A stretch of 15,488 nucleotides of DNA from JANQTF01 sp036835375 (GTDB taxonomy: Bacteria; Bacteroidota; Bacteroidia; J057): assembly GCA_036835375.1 (NCBI GenBank), contig DAITMB010000117.1:1-15488 (forward strand). The letters are read 5' to 3'. Made by a program: the position numbers and the translations under genes. This document shows, in pieces, positions 15,001 to 15,488 of this stretch. The notes below the pieces were generated by a model. That model was not told where the DNA came from. It did no database searches and saw only the letters and a list, made by a program, of their open reading frames with translations. The first letter of the stretch is position 1, and each line of letters begins with the position of its first letter.

Positions 15001-15488
15001 AGTTATCGGCCAGGCCTGACTGACCATTTACAGCAGGATCATAAACCATATTCCCCCCAGATCCTGTATAAAAACCGCAATCATTGATACCATTAATATA
15101 AACTTCCATATCCAATGGCCCTCGAATCACAGCGGCAAGGTGAAACCAAGTATTGAGTGGCAAAATCATTTGTCCAAATTTTGTCCTCCGGGAGGTAGGA
15201 CCTACTGGGCCCCCATCACCAAACGAAATCGCTGCTTGAGAACTCCCTGCTGGATTATTAATCCAAATCCCCCTGTTGACATCCTCCGACCAATTATTCC
15301 AAAAAAAATGGTTGTCGCCATATTTTTCTATTGAAATCCATGCCATAACGGTAATAGGCAGGGACGGCATAAACTGGTTATTATTGGCGTATATGATATA
15401 ATCATTGATCCCATCAAACTCATACGCACTACTAGGGTTGCCAAATCTGTCATCGGTGAGCGTAGCACCAAATACCGTCCCGTGATTG
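12017..15488 (-). CDS. Giant SprB-repeat surface adhesin with LamG, PKD and T9SS type B sorting domain (5' end missing)
   Basis: The frame stays open to the right edge of the window, so at least 1156 residues are present and the N-terminus with its signal peptide is missing. The ATG at 15370 is internal: before it the frame reads FGNPSSAYEFDGINDY, the usual first strand of a LamG/concanavalin-type domain, which runs to about 14895. Next comes an Ig-like domain with the CFSCPNP motif common in such proteins (about 14890-14680). Nine SprB-type repeats follow (about 14650-12550), each about 75-85 residues, with a start like PLCHGASDGS and a core like GGVGPYTL plus a late GCSDT-like turn. A PKD domain (12544-12296, core YDWSFGDGS) leads to the gliding-motility-associated type B sorting domain at 12295-12020 (YFPNAFTPNGDNINDHF, then YSRWGMVIW, GVYVYRVSV). 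It is probably a cell-surface adhesin secreted by T9SS and related in design to SprB of gliding bacteria. Confidence 0.9.
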   Translation of the reverse strand, partial: NHGTVFGATLTDDRFGNPSSAYEFDGINDYIIYANNNQFMPSLPITVMAWISIEKYGDNHFFWNNWSEDVNRGIWINNPAGSSQAAISFGDGGPVGPTSRRTKFGQMILPLNTWFHLAAVIRGPLDMEVYINGINDCGFYTGSGGNMVYDPAVNGQSGLADNSSNPGSPLQYFKGKLDDLRLFNQALTQTEIQNIVGIVQPVQIDTTICAGEQVQLQGGPGSGTFIWANDPTLSCFSCPNPVATPVDTVTEYRLIRVYSQGCSDTTKFIVRVSELSFTSSSTPVSCAGSSDGQVTASVLVGSPPYEFRLQGGPWQSGNVFSGLGAGTYLLEVRDDSGCEQSTSISIVEPSPLVINVLSVTNPLCHGASDGSVSVAVSGGVGPYTLNGAPPPFTLTGLQAGTQSLTVLDANGCAASESVFLVEPLPLQLSVDSLGDVNCFGQQTGWAQLSATGGTTGPGGTYHFVLGQQANQSGVFDSLFVGIFPVSVTDAQGCVDTAHVQITGPGGLFAEIIDSKEPLCYGDASGSFTVQASGGAGPYEFAIDSLNFSLGNTIGNLPARQWWISIRDGNGCIIHIPALLGQPDSLMLSADLFIGIHCQGDSSGVIRAAGMGGTMPYQYSRDGIVFQADSIVAGYPLGLHQVFVRDANGCVAETSVEVDSLEAIQALATAITPYNGFAIQCPGGEGAANASAMGGMGPYSYVWETGSTGNMVSQLIAGTYQVIVTDSLGCSDTTSVILQEPSEVQTEVFPLTPHNGFAVRCDGNSDGSFSATISGGVTPYRFRIGPVQVSVPVTNLEAGRYALTVLDGNDCVYLSDTVELLAPPPLSILAQITHPTCTGDQDGRIEIQGNGGVGDYLYQWSGLDLFGTSLTGLSSRTYEVEMYDANNCFFPGQWTLTDPDTIELVIDTLMDASCGQQDGYVSLRAIGSNGAPFSYAWQDGSTEGSARGNLAEGTYVVMVWDSLGCESLFDVEIGLRATPIAEAGVRYPDISGPVLESQAAAMQFANESQHAVFYDWSFGDGSAVSTNFEPMHRYPGPGIYTVILTAWDLYRACPDFDTLSFEVIPDGRLYFPNAFTPNGDNINDHFRIQGEGIVSMEVEIYSRWGMVIWRGSGPNMAWDGHSLQGGPAPEGVYVYRVSVTLNDGNIIRRTGDVTLIR

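Noticed and set aside
15368..15370. ATG at 15370 as the adhesin start.
   Set aside because: The frame remains open to the window edge and the upstream part encodes the first strand of the LamG domain; no signal peptide follows the ATG.
1..15488. CRISPR array, phage, defence system or biosynthetic cluster.
   Set aside because: No regularly spaced identical repeats, cas-like, integrase, transposase, toxin-antitoxin or biosynthetic domains were recognised; the only arrays are the heptamer repeat and the protein-coding repeats.

Overview
The window looks like a piece of a Bacteroidota chromosome, most likely a Saprospiraceae/Chitinophagales-type marine or environmental bacterium. Three large secreted proteins carry C-terminal type IX secretion (T9SS) sorting domains: type A in two, type B (gliding-motility-associated) in one. 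A YceI/DUF5777 beta-barrel pair of the kind seen in this phylum is present. Several genes have phylum-style -7 boxes (TAnnTTTG). A run of exactly 100 N at 9465-9564 marks a scaffold join, so this is a draft or metagenome assembly. No tRNA, rRNA, CRISPR array, transposase or phage gene was seen.

Layout. 1-126: heptanucleotide tandem repeat plus a two-hairpin, REP-like sequence. 127-975 (-): short-chain dehydrogenase resembling D-mannonate oxidoreductase, with a LacI-family-like operator just upstream. 1188-3087 (+): Nudix hydrolase, a small divergent GNAT-like protein, and a SAM methyltransferase coupled to it by a strong Shine-Dalgarno and a TTG start. 3099-3947 (-): CbpA-type DnaJ co-chaperone, convergent with the methyltransferase. 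4157-5617 (+): secreted beta-propeller-like protein with a T9SS type A tail.

5896-8512 (+): a co-directional set of four envelope proteins: membrane-anchored OB-fold protein, monohaem cytochrome c lipoprotein, periplasmic YceI, and DUF5777 outer-membrane beta-barrel. It is preceded by an 11-bp perfect inverted repeat, has a long hairpin between its last two genes, and ends in a strong bidirectional terminator. This is the most system-like part of the window; I infer an envelope redox or lipid/quinone-related module, but its function is not shown by the sequence.

8649-11681 (-): large secreted protein with three lamin-tail-domain repeats, two Calx-beta domains, an OB-like domain broken by the assembly gap, and a T9SS type A tail. 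11682-12016: 335-bp intergenic region holding the divergent promoter and a possible 41-codon small gene. 12017-15488 (-): a giant adhesin-like protein with LamG, an Ig-like domain, nine SprB-type repeats, PKD and a T9SS type B tail. Its 5' end lies beyond the right edge of the window.
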